A DNA stretch of 44,146 bases from CALARM01 sp964431735 (lineage in GTDB: Bacteria > Vulcanimicrobiota > SpSt-956 > JAKJGF01). The stretch covers positions 1 through 44,146 of the forward strand of contig CAYSLJ010000044.1 of the NCBI GenBank assembly GCA_964431735.1, in the 5' to 3' direction. The notes beneath the pieces were generated by a model. That model did not search any database. It saw nothing but the letters and a program-made list of their open reading frames with translations, and had not been told where the DNA came from. Shown in pieces: positions 22,565 to 31,000 of the stretch. The stretch's first letter is position 1, and each line of letters opens with the position of its first letter. The position numbers were made by a program, and so were the translations under genes.

Positions 22565-23587
22565 ATGCGTTATGTGGAATCATTGAATAAATCGTTGTAC
22601 AGGGTTATGAGTGAAGATGAAAGGGTCTATATTTTAGGAGAAGATATTTTAGACCCTTATGGCGGAGCTTTTAAGGTTACAAAGGGACTGTCTGTAGAAT
22701 TTCCTGACAGGGTTATAACAACACCTATAAGTGAAGCTGCTATAACAGGATTTGCCATAGGTATGGCGTTGAGAGGATTTTTACCTGTTGTTGAAATTAT
22801 GTTTGGTGATTTTATAACCCTCTGCACCGATCAAATTGTAAATAATGCAACTAAATTTCCCTGGATGTATAATCATAATGTACAGGTTCCGATAGTTATA
22901 AGAACGCCTATGGGCGGACGCAGAGGTTATGGCCCAACGCACAGTCAGACATTGGAGACACTTTTTCTGAATATACCGGGTTTTAAGATTGTTGCACCGG
23001 CTCATGTTCATAATGCAGGAGATTTACTCTACACATGTATTCTTCATGAAAAAGAACCTGTACTGTTTATAGAAAATAAACTATTATATGGTGAACAGTT
23101 AAAACTTCCAGGAATAAATAATAAAATCGATGATTTTTTTGTTTATAGCTTAAGAAATCATAATGAATTATATGAAAGTATTTCTATGAAACTGGTTAAA
23201 GATGAACAGCCTGATATAACACTTGTTACTTATGGTGGTATGACATTACTGGCTCTGGAAGCAGCGTTGAATGTTTTTATGGAAAAAGAAATTCTCATAG
23301 AGGTCATTATCCCGTCACTTGTAAAACCATTACCTTTACAGGATATAATACCATCGGTAGAGAAAAGTAAAAGGCTTATTATTTTAGAAGAATCTATTGT
23401 CACTGCAGGCTGGGGGACAGTATTTGCCAGACATATATATGACAGGTTCTTCGGCATTTTACGTAGACCGGTAGAGCTTATAGGAGCAAAAGATATGCCC
23501 ATACCTGCTTCGAAATCTTTAGAAAACCAGGTTTTACCTCAGATTGAAGATATAGAAAGAGTTATTTATAAATTAATTGACTTATAG
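22565..23587 (+). CDS. 2-oxoacid dehydrogenase E1 beta subunit
   Basis: The 340-aa protein has the transketolase-type pyrimidine-binding and C-terminal domains. It keeps the catalytic Glu57 of TPISEAAI, LGEDI and DQIVNNATK, and His126 of PTHSQTLE. The C-terminal domain has VTYGGM and ILEESIVTAGWG. I take ATG 22565, 17 nt after the alpha stop and preceded by AGGG, over an upstream in-frame ATG at 22520 that lies inside the alpha gene. With the alpha subunit it should form an alpha2beta2 enzyme. The substrate acid cannot be told from sequence. Confidence 0.9.
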   Translation: MRYVESLNKSLYRVMSEDERVYILGEDILDPYGGAFKVTKGLSVEFPDRVITTPISEAAITGFAIGMALRGFLPVVEIMFGDFITLCTDQIVNNATKFPWMYNHNVQVPIVIRTPMGGRRGYGPTHSQTLETLFLNIPGFKIVAPAHVHNAGDLLYTCILHEKEPVLFIENKLLYGEQLKLPGINNKIDDFFVYSLRNHNELYESISMKLVKDEQPDITLVTYGGMTLLALEAALNVFMEKEILIEVIIPSLVKPLPLQDIIPSVEKSKRLIILEESIVTAGWGTVFARHIYDRFFGILRRPVELIGAKDMPIPASKSLENQVLPQIEDIERVIYKLIDL

Positions 23588-23597
23588 GGAGCAGTTT

Positions 23598-25112
23598 ATG
23601 AATACTAATATATTTGTAGTTCCAGTTCCGCAGATTGTAGCTAATGATGATAAGGCACTCCTGGTTGAATGGTCTGTAAAAGAAGAGAGCTTTGTGAAAC
23701 CAGGAGATACAATCTGTTTACTGGAAACAGCCAAAAGTCTTTTTGATTTAGAAGCAATGGTAGAAGGTTATATAGTTCATCTTGCAGGGGAAGGTATAAC
23801 TGTTACTACCGGTCAGGCAATAGGCCTTATAGGACCTGATATAAATGAACTGATTGAAGCTAAAAAAAGTTATATATGTAGAGATACATCGGTAAATGAA
23901 CATATAACAATAAAAGCTACTAAAAAAGCCTTTAAACTTGCTCAGGACTATGGTGTTGAACTTGGCAGTATCAGTGTAAATGGTATAATAAAGGAAGAGG
24001 ATGTGAAAAAAATTATTTTACAGAACAGGTTAAATAAAAATGAGATACCTGCTGATATATGTTTCCACCATCCTCTAAAAGAAGAAAAAGGATATGTTTC
24101 ACAGGAATTTTTATCGAACATTATTAAAGATCCGGCATTTAAGAATTTGACTTCTGATTTTAAGATATTTCTTTATCGTTCTTACGGTGCATATATAGGA
24201 AAAAATGTTAGGATCGGTTCGGGAAGTATTATACTCAGTAAGGTAATATGTCTGGATGACGATTCTGAAATAGGAAATGACGTTTCTATAATGACTGAAC
24301 GCTTTATACTTGGAAAAATGTCTGTCATTGGAGGTAAAGCAAATATTAAAACAAGAGAAGTTATTATTGGTGATATGTTTTTTTCCGGGGATTCTATTCT
24401 TATTGGTGGAGGTGGAGCTTTAGGACCAAGATCTTCTCTGCATGTTGGTAATAATTGTCTTGTATCAAGTTATTGTATTTTAAATACAGGTGAACCAATA
24501 ATAATTAAGAATGAGGTTGCTCTCAGCCCGTATGTACAGCTTTATACCCATAATCACTGGCAGAATGTTCTTAACGGTTATATGGCAAGACATGCTTCTA
24601 TTATTATCGAAGATGGTGCTTATATTACCGGCAACAGTCTTGTTGTACCGGGGATACATATAGGTAAAGGTTCTACTGTCCTTGCTAATTCAGTAGTATC
24701 TTCAGATATAGATGAATATACAGTTGTCTCTGGAGTTCCGGCTATACCTGTTATGAAGATAAATACAAATTTAACTGAAGCAAAGAAAGAATATATAATA
24801 AAAGATATTATTAATGAAATGAAATGTACTCTGGAATTTTACAGGTTTGATTCTGATAGAGTAACTTATCTGCCTCTATGTGATTTCAAAGAACCTATTG
24901 AAGCAGATATTATACTTACTTTTGAAGTTATTAATTTACCTGAAAATCTGGAAAAGCCAGTGGTTTTTGATCTCACTTCTTATTCTGTTTATGGTAAAGA
25001 AACAGAATTATCTGATGAAGTCAGAAATTTCCTGCGCAGGCGTGGTATTAGATTTAAACCTATATACTGGCGTTATACCCGGGATAAAGGCGGTGAACTT
25101 TTTTTATTTTAA
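23598..25112 (+). CDS. lipoyl domain - E1/E3-binding domain - hexapeptide acyltransferase fusion
   Basis: The predicted 504-aa protein has an unusual order. Residues 1-80 form a lipoyl domain with the attachment lysine Lys46 in LLETAKSLFD (usual ETDKA). Residues 105-140 form a peripheral subunit-binding domain (ATKKAFKLAQDYGVELGSIS then GIIKEEDV). Where an E2 would have its CoA acyltransferase core, residues about 190-385 instead form a left-handed beta helix of hexapeptide repeats (IGKNVRIGSGSII, then GAYITGNSLVVPGIHIGKGS) as in sugar O- and N-acetyltransferases, with a His pair in LYTHNHW. A C-terminal domain of about 110 residues is unassigned. ATG 23598 follows AGGGAGC. I infer it binds E1, is acylated on the lipoyl arm and passes the acyl group to a sugar. 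Confidence 0.88.
   Translation: MNTNIFVVPVPQIVANDDKALLVEWSVKEESFVKPGDTICLLETAKSLFDLEAMVEGYIVHLAGEGITVTTGQAIGLIGPDINELIEAKKSYICRDTSVNEHITIKATKKAFKLAQDYGVELGSISVNGIIKEEDVKKIILQNRLNKNEIPADICFHHPLKEEKGYVSQEFLSNIIKDPAFKNLTSDFKIFLYRSYGAYIGKNVRIGSGSIILSKVICLDDDSEIGNDVSIMTERFILGKMSVIGGKANIKTREVIIGDMFFSGDSILIGGGGALGPRSSLHVGNNCLVSSYCILNTGEPIIIKNEVALSPYVQLYTHNHWQNVLNGYMARHASIIIEDGAYITGNSLVVPGIHIGKGSTVLANSVVSSDIDEYTVVSGVPAIPVMKINTNLTEAKKEYIIKDIINEMKCTLEFYRFDSDRVTYLPLCDFKEPIEADIILTFEVINLPENLEKPVVFDLTSYSVYGKETELSDEVRNFLRRRGIRFKPIYWRYTRDKGGELFLF
25087..25096 (+). promoter_or_regulatory. strong Shine-Dalgarno sequence deciding an ATT start
   Basis: AAGGCGGTGA differs from the full anti-16S complement AAGGAGGTGA at one base and lies 9 nt before the ATT at 25106. 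No ATG, GTG or TTG occurs at a suitable distance downstream in the deacetylase frame. Confidence 0.6.
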
Positions 25113-25786
25113 AAAAGATATTAATAATAGCAGCACACCCTGATGATGAAATATTAGGTTGTGGTGGAACAATAGCAAGGTTTATCAAAGAAGGTTGTGA
25201 AGCATTTACTGTTATACTTGGTAGAGGAATTACCTCAAGAGATATGGAAAGAGATAGATGTAAAAGAGAAAAAGAACTTGAGGCGTTAAAGAAAGATATG
25301 TATAAAGCCAATAGTATAATAGGAGTAAAAGAAGTTTTTCTCTATGATTTTCCTGATAACAGGTTTGATACTGTGCCTTTACTGGATATTGTGAAAATAA
25401 TAGAAGAAGTAAAGAATAAAATAAAACCTGATATTATATTTACTCATTATGAGAAAGATTTAAATGTTGATCATTCTGTTACTTATAAAGCAGTTTTGAC
25501 TGCTACTAGACCATTACAATATGAATCAGTTAAGGAAATTTATTCCTTTGAGATTTTATCTTCTACAGAATGGAATTATCCTTTAAGTTTCAGTCCAGAC
25601 ATGTTTGTTGATATTACAGGCTCATTGGATTTAAAAATAAAGGCTATGAGTGAATATAAATCTGAATTGAAAACCTTTCCTCATCCAAGATCCATTGAAG
25701 GGATCAGAATGAATGGAACATACTGGGGCATAAGAGTCGGAATTGAATGTGCAGAAGCTTTTAAATCAGTAAGAATAATCAGGTAA
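25106..25786 (+). CDS. PIG-L/LmbE-family deacetylase with probable ATT start
   Basis: PIG-L proteins remove acetyl groups from N-acetylated amino sugars with a zinc ion. The metal motif AAHPDDE and the following LGCGGTIARF lie upstream of the first ATG (25244), so that ATG cannot be the true start. The frame is open from 25097, and the best start is ATT at 25106, preceded by AAGGCGGTGA. The protein is then 226 aa beginning with (M)LKKILIIAAHPDDE, and overlaps the upstream stop by 7 nt. The later DH motif (NVDHSVTYKAV) is intact. ATT initiation is rare and known best from infC, where it limits output. Placed between two acyltransferases, it probably prepares a free amine. Confidence 0.85.
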   Translation: MLKKILIIAAHPDDEILGCGGTIARFIKEGCEAFTVILGRGITSRDMERDRCKREKELEALKKDMYKANSIIGVKEVFLYDFPDNRFDTVPLLDIVKIIEEVKNKIKPDIIFTHYEKDLNVDHSVTYKAVLTATRPLQYESVKEIYSFEILSSTEWNYPLSFSPDMFVDITGSLDLKIKAMSEYKSELKTFPHPRSIEGIRMNGTYWGIRVGIECAEAFKSVRIIR

Positions 25787-25803
25787 TCTATGAGGAGTCA
25801 GTT

Positions 25804-26910
25804 ATGGTAAATTCCTTATTTATAGTAACAACACCTCAGATTGGGGTAAACGAAGACAGGGCTGTTTTAATAGAATGGTCTGTTGCAGACGAAGATTTTA
25901 TAAAATCAGGAGAAAAACTCTGTTTGCTTGAAACTAGCAAGGCTTTAATAGAATTTGAAGCAGAGATTTCTGGATATATTATCAGACTCGTTGAAGTAAA
26001 CAGTGAAATTACTGTAAGTCAGCCAATTGCTTTAATCGGAAGCGATATAGAACTGCTGAAACGTGAAAAACAAAAATATTTAAGTAAAAAAACTGCAGAA
26101 GAGCTTTTTCCTGAATACTCTGTTAAATCAACAAAAAAAGCCAGAATAAAAGCCAGAGAGTTACATGTTAATCTCTGTAATATTACTACAAAAGGAATTA
26201 TTCGTGAACAGGACGTTATTGATTATCATCAAGCAGTTAATAAGATAAATAATCTGCTTCCTTTACCTGTTTTTACGGATTTTATAGGTGAGGCTGTTAT
26301 GATATATGGCACCGGACATGGTGCTGTAAACTTGAAAGAATGTCTTGATAATGATAGTTCTTATAAGGTTATATGTTTTATTGATGATAATCCAATGCAT
26401 AGTCTTTGCTGTGGCCTTCCTGTATACCATAGTTCACATATTACAGAGTTAAGACATATAAAACATGTTGCCTGTGAAATTGCAAATGGGAAAAGACGGC
26501 TGGAAATACTTTCTCTATGTAATGAACTTGGGCTGGATTTAATTAATGTTATACACCCTTCTGCATTTATTGCTCCTTCCGCTACAATTGGAAAAGGAAA
26601 CTATATTAAAGCAGGCGTTATTATAGATACAAATACAGTAATAGGAAATTGTTGTATTATTGATAACGGTGTAATTATACCTCATGATAATTTGATAGGT
26701 AACGGGTGTCATATAGCACCGGGAGTAGTGCTTGGAAGCAGTGTTACAATAGGTGACCTGGCAATCATCGGTATAGGTTCATCTGTTGCAACAGGTATAA
26801 CAATAGGAACTTCAGCTATTATTTCTGTCGGAACATCTGTTGTAAAAGATACAGGGGATTATAATATTGTCGAAGGTGTTCCGGGAAAGGTTATAGGAAA
26901 GAGAAAATAA
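25804..26910 (+). CDS. lipoyl domain - E1/E3-binding domain - NeuD/PglD-like acyltransferase fusion
   Basis: The 368-aa protein has an N-terminal lipoyl domain (Lys46 in LLETSKALIEF) and a binding domain (STKKARIKARELHVNL, then GIIREQDVIDY, about 109-142). These are clearly paralogous to those of the protein at 23598. From residue about 163 it is a NeuD/PglD-type sugar acetyltransferase: nucleotide-sugar-binding fold with MIYGTGHGA and CFIDDNP, then VIHPSAFIAPSATIGKG with the family's conserved His, and hexapeptide repeats to the end. Family members acetylate an amino sugar or sialic acid with acetyl-CoA. A lipoyl fusion is unexpected. GAGGAG lies 8 nt before the ATG; pseI follows 37 nt later. 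Confidence 0.9.
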   Translation: MVNSLFIVTTPQIGVNEDRAVLIEWSVADEDFIKSGEKLCLLETSKALIEFEAEISGYIIRLVEVNSEITVSQPIALIGSDIELLKREKQKYLSKKTAEELFPEYSVKSTKKARIKARELHVNLCNITTKGIIREQDVIDYHQAVNKINNLLPLPVFTDFIGEAVMIYGTGHGAVNLKECLDNDSSYKVICFIDDNPMHSLCCGLPVYHSSHITELRHIKHVACEIANGKRRLEILSLCNELGLDLINVIHPSAFIAPSATIGKGNYIKAGVIIDTNTVIGNCCIIDNGVIIPHDNLIGNGCHIAPGVVLGSSVTIGDLAIIGIGSSVATGITIGTSAIISVGTSVVKDTGDYNIVEGVPGKVIGKRK

Positions 26911-26947
26911 TTTAGAATATATTATTTACTGGAAATGTGGTGGAATA

Positions 26948-27994
26948 ATGAATATGAAAATAGGTGGAAAAATAATCTCTTCTGAAAGCTCAGTTTTTAT
27001 AGTGGCAGAATTATCTGCCAACCATCAGCAAAAATTTGAAATTGCAGCAGAAACTATAATAGCTATGAAAGAGGCAGGAGCTGATGCAGTAAAATTACAG
27101 ACCTATACACCTGATACTATAACGATAGATTGTAAGAGTGATTATTTTCAGATAAAACAGGGAACTCTCTGGGATGGAAAAGATCTATACAGTTTATATC
27201 AGGAAGCCTTCTGTCCATGGGAATGGCAGCCGAAATTGCAAAGAATTGCTGAAGAATGCGGACTTATATACTTCTCTTCTCCTTTTGATAAAACAGCAGT
27301 GGATTTTCTTGAAAAAATGAATATTCCTGCATATAAAATAGCTTCCTTTGAAATTACAGATATACCGTTAATAGAATATATTGCTTCAAAGGATAAACCT
27401 GTTATTATTTCTACAGGAATAGCTACTCTGAGTGATATAGAAGAAGCTGTCAATACATGCAGACGAGTTGGAAATAATCAAATTGCTTTATTGAAATGTA
27501 CCTCTGCTTACCCAACTCCTTTAGAAGACGTAAATTTGAGAACTATACCAAACCTGGCAGATACATTTAAGACCCCTGTAGGTCTGTCTGATCATACATT
27601 AGGTATATCAGTTTCCATTGCATCGGTGGCTTTAGGAGCTAAAATAATAGAAAAACATTTTATCTTGGACAGGCAACTCGGAGGACCTGACGCTTCTTTT
27701 TCCCTTGAACCTCAGGAATTTGCTTTGATGGTAAAATCAATAAGAGAAGTTGAACAGGCACTTGGTGAAATAAATTACGGACTCTCAGATAAAATAAAGA
27801 AAAACAGGGATTTTTCACGCTCTTTATTTGTTGTTGAAGACATAAAAAAAGGAGAATCTTTTACAGAAAAAAATGTTAGATCCATAAGACCGGCTTTTGG
27901 GTTACATCCAAGGTATTTAAAAGATATAATAGGGAAAAAAGCATCCATAGATATAGAAAAAGGAACACCTCTGGAATGGATGCTCGTTGATTAG
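26948..27994 (+). CDS. pseI: pseudaminic acid synthase (NeuB family)
   Basis: PseI joins phosphoenolpyruvate to the six-carbon 2,4-diacylamino sugar to give the nine-carbon acid. The 348-aa protein has the NeuB core with AELSANHQQ, AVKLQTYTPDT, ISTGIAT, LLKCTSAYPTP, GLSDHT, and EKHFILDR followed by GGPDASFSLEP. It ends in an antifreeze-like SAF domain (about 285-345). The GGPDA block and AFGLHPRY near the end are typical of PseI rather than of sialic or legionaminic acid synthases, fixing the cluster type. GGTGGA precedes the ATG. Confidence 0.93.
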   Translation: MNMKIGGKIISSESSVFIVAELSANHQQKFEIAAETIIAMKEAGADAVKLQTYTPDTITIDCKSDYFQIKQGTLWDGKDLYSLYQEAFCPWEWQPKLQRIAEECGLIYFSSPFDKTAVDFLEKMNIPAYKIASFEITDIPLIEYIASKDKPVIISTGIATLSDIEEAVNTCRRVGNNQIALLKCTSAYPTPLEDVNLRTIPNLADTFKTPVGLSDHTLGISVSIASVALGAKIIEKHFILDRQLGGPDASFSLEPQEFALMVKSIREVEQALGEINYGLSDKIKKNRDFSRSLFVVEDIKKGESFTEKNVRSIRPAFGLHPRYLKDIIGKKASIDIEKGTPLEWMLVD

Positions 27995-28040
27995 AACTGT
28001 CAGACATTAAATTTTAACATTATTGATAAGGATTACTTTT

Positions 28041-31000
28041 ATGTACAATCAGAATATACTAATTTATTATCCCCAGGGTATTTCATATACCATGCTTATT
28101 CACGGAATAACTTTCTATCATGCATTTAAATTAAGAAATCTCTCTCCATTATTTCTTACCTGTGACGGTATATTAGACGGATGTGAACCTAAAAGATGGG
28201 ATAAGAATATCTGTTCTAATTGTCAGAAAACAGGTGAATATGTTCTAAACCGTATGCATGTTCCTTTCCAGAAAATTAGTAATTATATTGATGATGTGAA
28301 AATTAATTCTATTGGTAACTGGATTTCCAGCCTTAGAGATGAAGAGTTATTTGATGCCGAATATAATTCTTACCCCATTTCATACTGGTGTCACAGTTCT
28401 TTTTTCTGGTGGTGTGGCATTGTAAAACCGCCTTTTATTAATAAAGAAGAATATGCTATTTTAAGACATCTCTTATACAGTGGAGCGATTCTCATTGAAG
28501 CATTTAAAAATATATTTCATACCTGTAAACCTGACATATTTATTCAGAGTAATGGCCGTCAGTCTATGACAAGAATCCCTCTTGAGATAGCAAAGTTAAA
28601 TGATATTACTGTATATTGTTATGAACTGGGGCTTGGGCCTGATACAATAGCTCTTGTTAAGGATACGTTTATTACTGATGTTACGCCTTTTCAAAAGTTT
28701 TATGGCGACCATAAAGATATACCTTTGAAGAGTCATGAATTTTTAATGGCCTACAGATGGTTTAAAGATAGAAGGGAACAGATTAATAGAACTTATAACA
28801 TTTTTTCAGGTGCTGTAACGTCTAAATCAACTGAAGAAATTCGTAAAGAACTGGGATGTTCTTTACATAAACCTGTAGTTTCAGTATTTTCAAGCAATCA
28901 AATTGAAATGGAGGAGTCACAGGTAAATGAGGCATACGGGCAGGTATTTTCAGATCAGTGTGAATGGATATCATATATCCTTCAGTACTTTATAGCACAT
29001 TCAGAATATGAGGTTATTATCAGATTACATCCAAACCATCTGAGTATTGATTATCATGATAACAGGACTGTAGAAGCAATTAAAAATTTATTTCACCGCA
29101 ATATACCTTCTCATATTAAGCTTATTATGCCTGACAATAAGTTCAGTTCCTATGATCTTATAAAAATATCACGTTATGGTATTACTTTCGGCTCGACTAT
29201 AGGTATAGAAATTGCTGCATTAGGTTTGCCTGTATTAAATTGTTCAAAATTACATCATGCTCAATCTGGTGCTCTTATTGTATTAGAAGCAAGAGAAACA
29301 TTTCAAGAAGAGCTTGACCGGTTTCTTGGTAAGAATATCTCTGACGAATATAAGCGTTATGCTTTTAGATATATTAATTTTTTTAATTATATACGTTCTA
29401 TACCTTTTACGCCGGTGTATACATTCACTAATGATGTTTTTGACGGCTACTATACCGCTCCTTCATATAAAAATACATCAGAATTAATAGAAGGTAATGA
29501 TGCATATTTTGATTATCTTATTGATATTATACTATCTAAAAAGAATTACTTTATTGTGAGATATAATGATATTTCACCTGCTATAGAAGATGAACTGCTT
29601 GCTAAATCATACGAAGAGCTTGATATGTTATTATTTGGCATGAAAAACGATTTTTTATTTAAAAAATTATCACCGGCAAAACAACTGCATTTCATCTGTC
29701 CTGTTGATGAATTTTATCCACAGTTAAAGAAACAGCCTTATTCCCGTCAGGCCTATTTTGCCGCTCATTTTGATCTGGCAAATAAATTATTCCTTCAGAA
29801 AAAACTTCTCTCTATATCTGAATATGAAGAAGCTCTTTATTATAAACCTGAATCTGCTGAAGGATGGTATAATTTTATTCTCTCTCTTATTATCTTTGGT
29901 AGATTTGATGATGCCCTTAATATATTAGGACACATACCTCAAATGTTCCTGATAAACCTCAGGGCAGAGTTTATGCGCTTATATGAACTCCTGAAGACTT
30001 CTACTACCAGTCCGGAAGCTTTAATAATTATGGATGAACAGGTTAAGTCATATTTAAATTCATCTGTCCTTTCAGATAAGGAAAAATCTGAAGCCGAACT
30101 TAAATACAGGGCTGTTATCAACAGAGAAGTTTATCTATTATATCCTGAATTTTTAGCGCATTATGATGTGAGGATACCTGATGTATCCATATTTATGCCT
30201 GTATATAACGGTGAAAAATATCTTGCAGAAACACTGGATTCTATTCTTTCTCAGACATTTCATGATTATGAACTCATTATTGCAGATGATGGTTCTACTG
30301 ATAAAACAGCTGATATCGCCAGAACATATGAAGAAAAAGATAAAAGAATAAAACTTCTGACTTTACTTCATGGAGGGGAAGTAAAAACCAGAAATGAAGT
30401 AATAAAGCATACACATCCAGGTTCTAAATATCTCCTCAATCATGACTGTGATGATATTTCCCTTCCTGATAAATTAGCCAGACAGGTAAGTTACCTGGAA
30501 GAACACCCTGAAATTTCTATTGTCGGAACGTTTGCCACATATTTTGATGATTACGGCAATGATAGAGGATCTCCACAGATTGAATGGGAGCCCGCTCGTA
30601 TCAGAGAAACCTTCGGTGATGTTAATTCCATGATAAACAGCGCTGCTCTTATAAGAAGAAAGGTTTTTGATAAAATCGGTGGATATAGAGAAGAGTTCCG
30701 CAGTGTAGACGATTATGATTTTTTTGCCCGTGCTTTACTGGCAGGATTTGAACTGGCCAATATACCGGAAGTATTGCATAAGATTCGACTCCATAAGTCC
30801 AGTATAGGAAGTACGAAATCAGAACTTCAGGAAAAACTGGCAAAACAGATAAAAAGTGATTATAAATCTCAGGTCCATAGTAAGAAACTACCAGTACTGT
30901 TATGTGACAGTAAAATAGAGGGAAAATCTTTAAAACTGCATCTCGGATGTGGAGATATAAAAATTCCTGGATTTATAAATATTGATATTGATAAATCTTT

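Noticed and set aside
25244..25786. Deacetylase gene starting at the internal ATG 25244
   Set aside because: This would drop the AHPDDE metal motif, which is encoded in frame just upstream.
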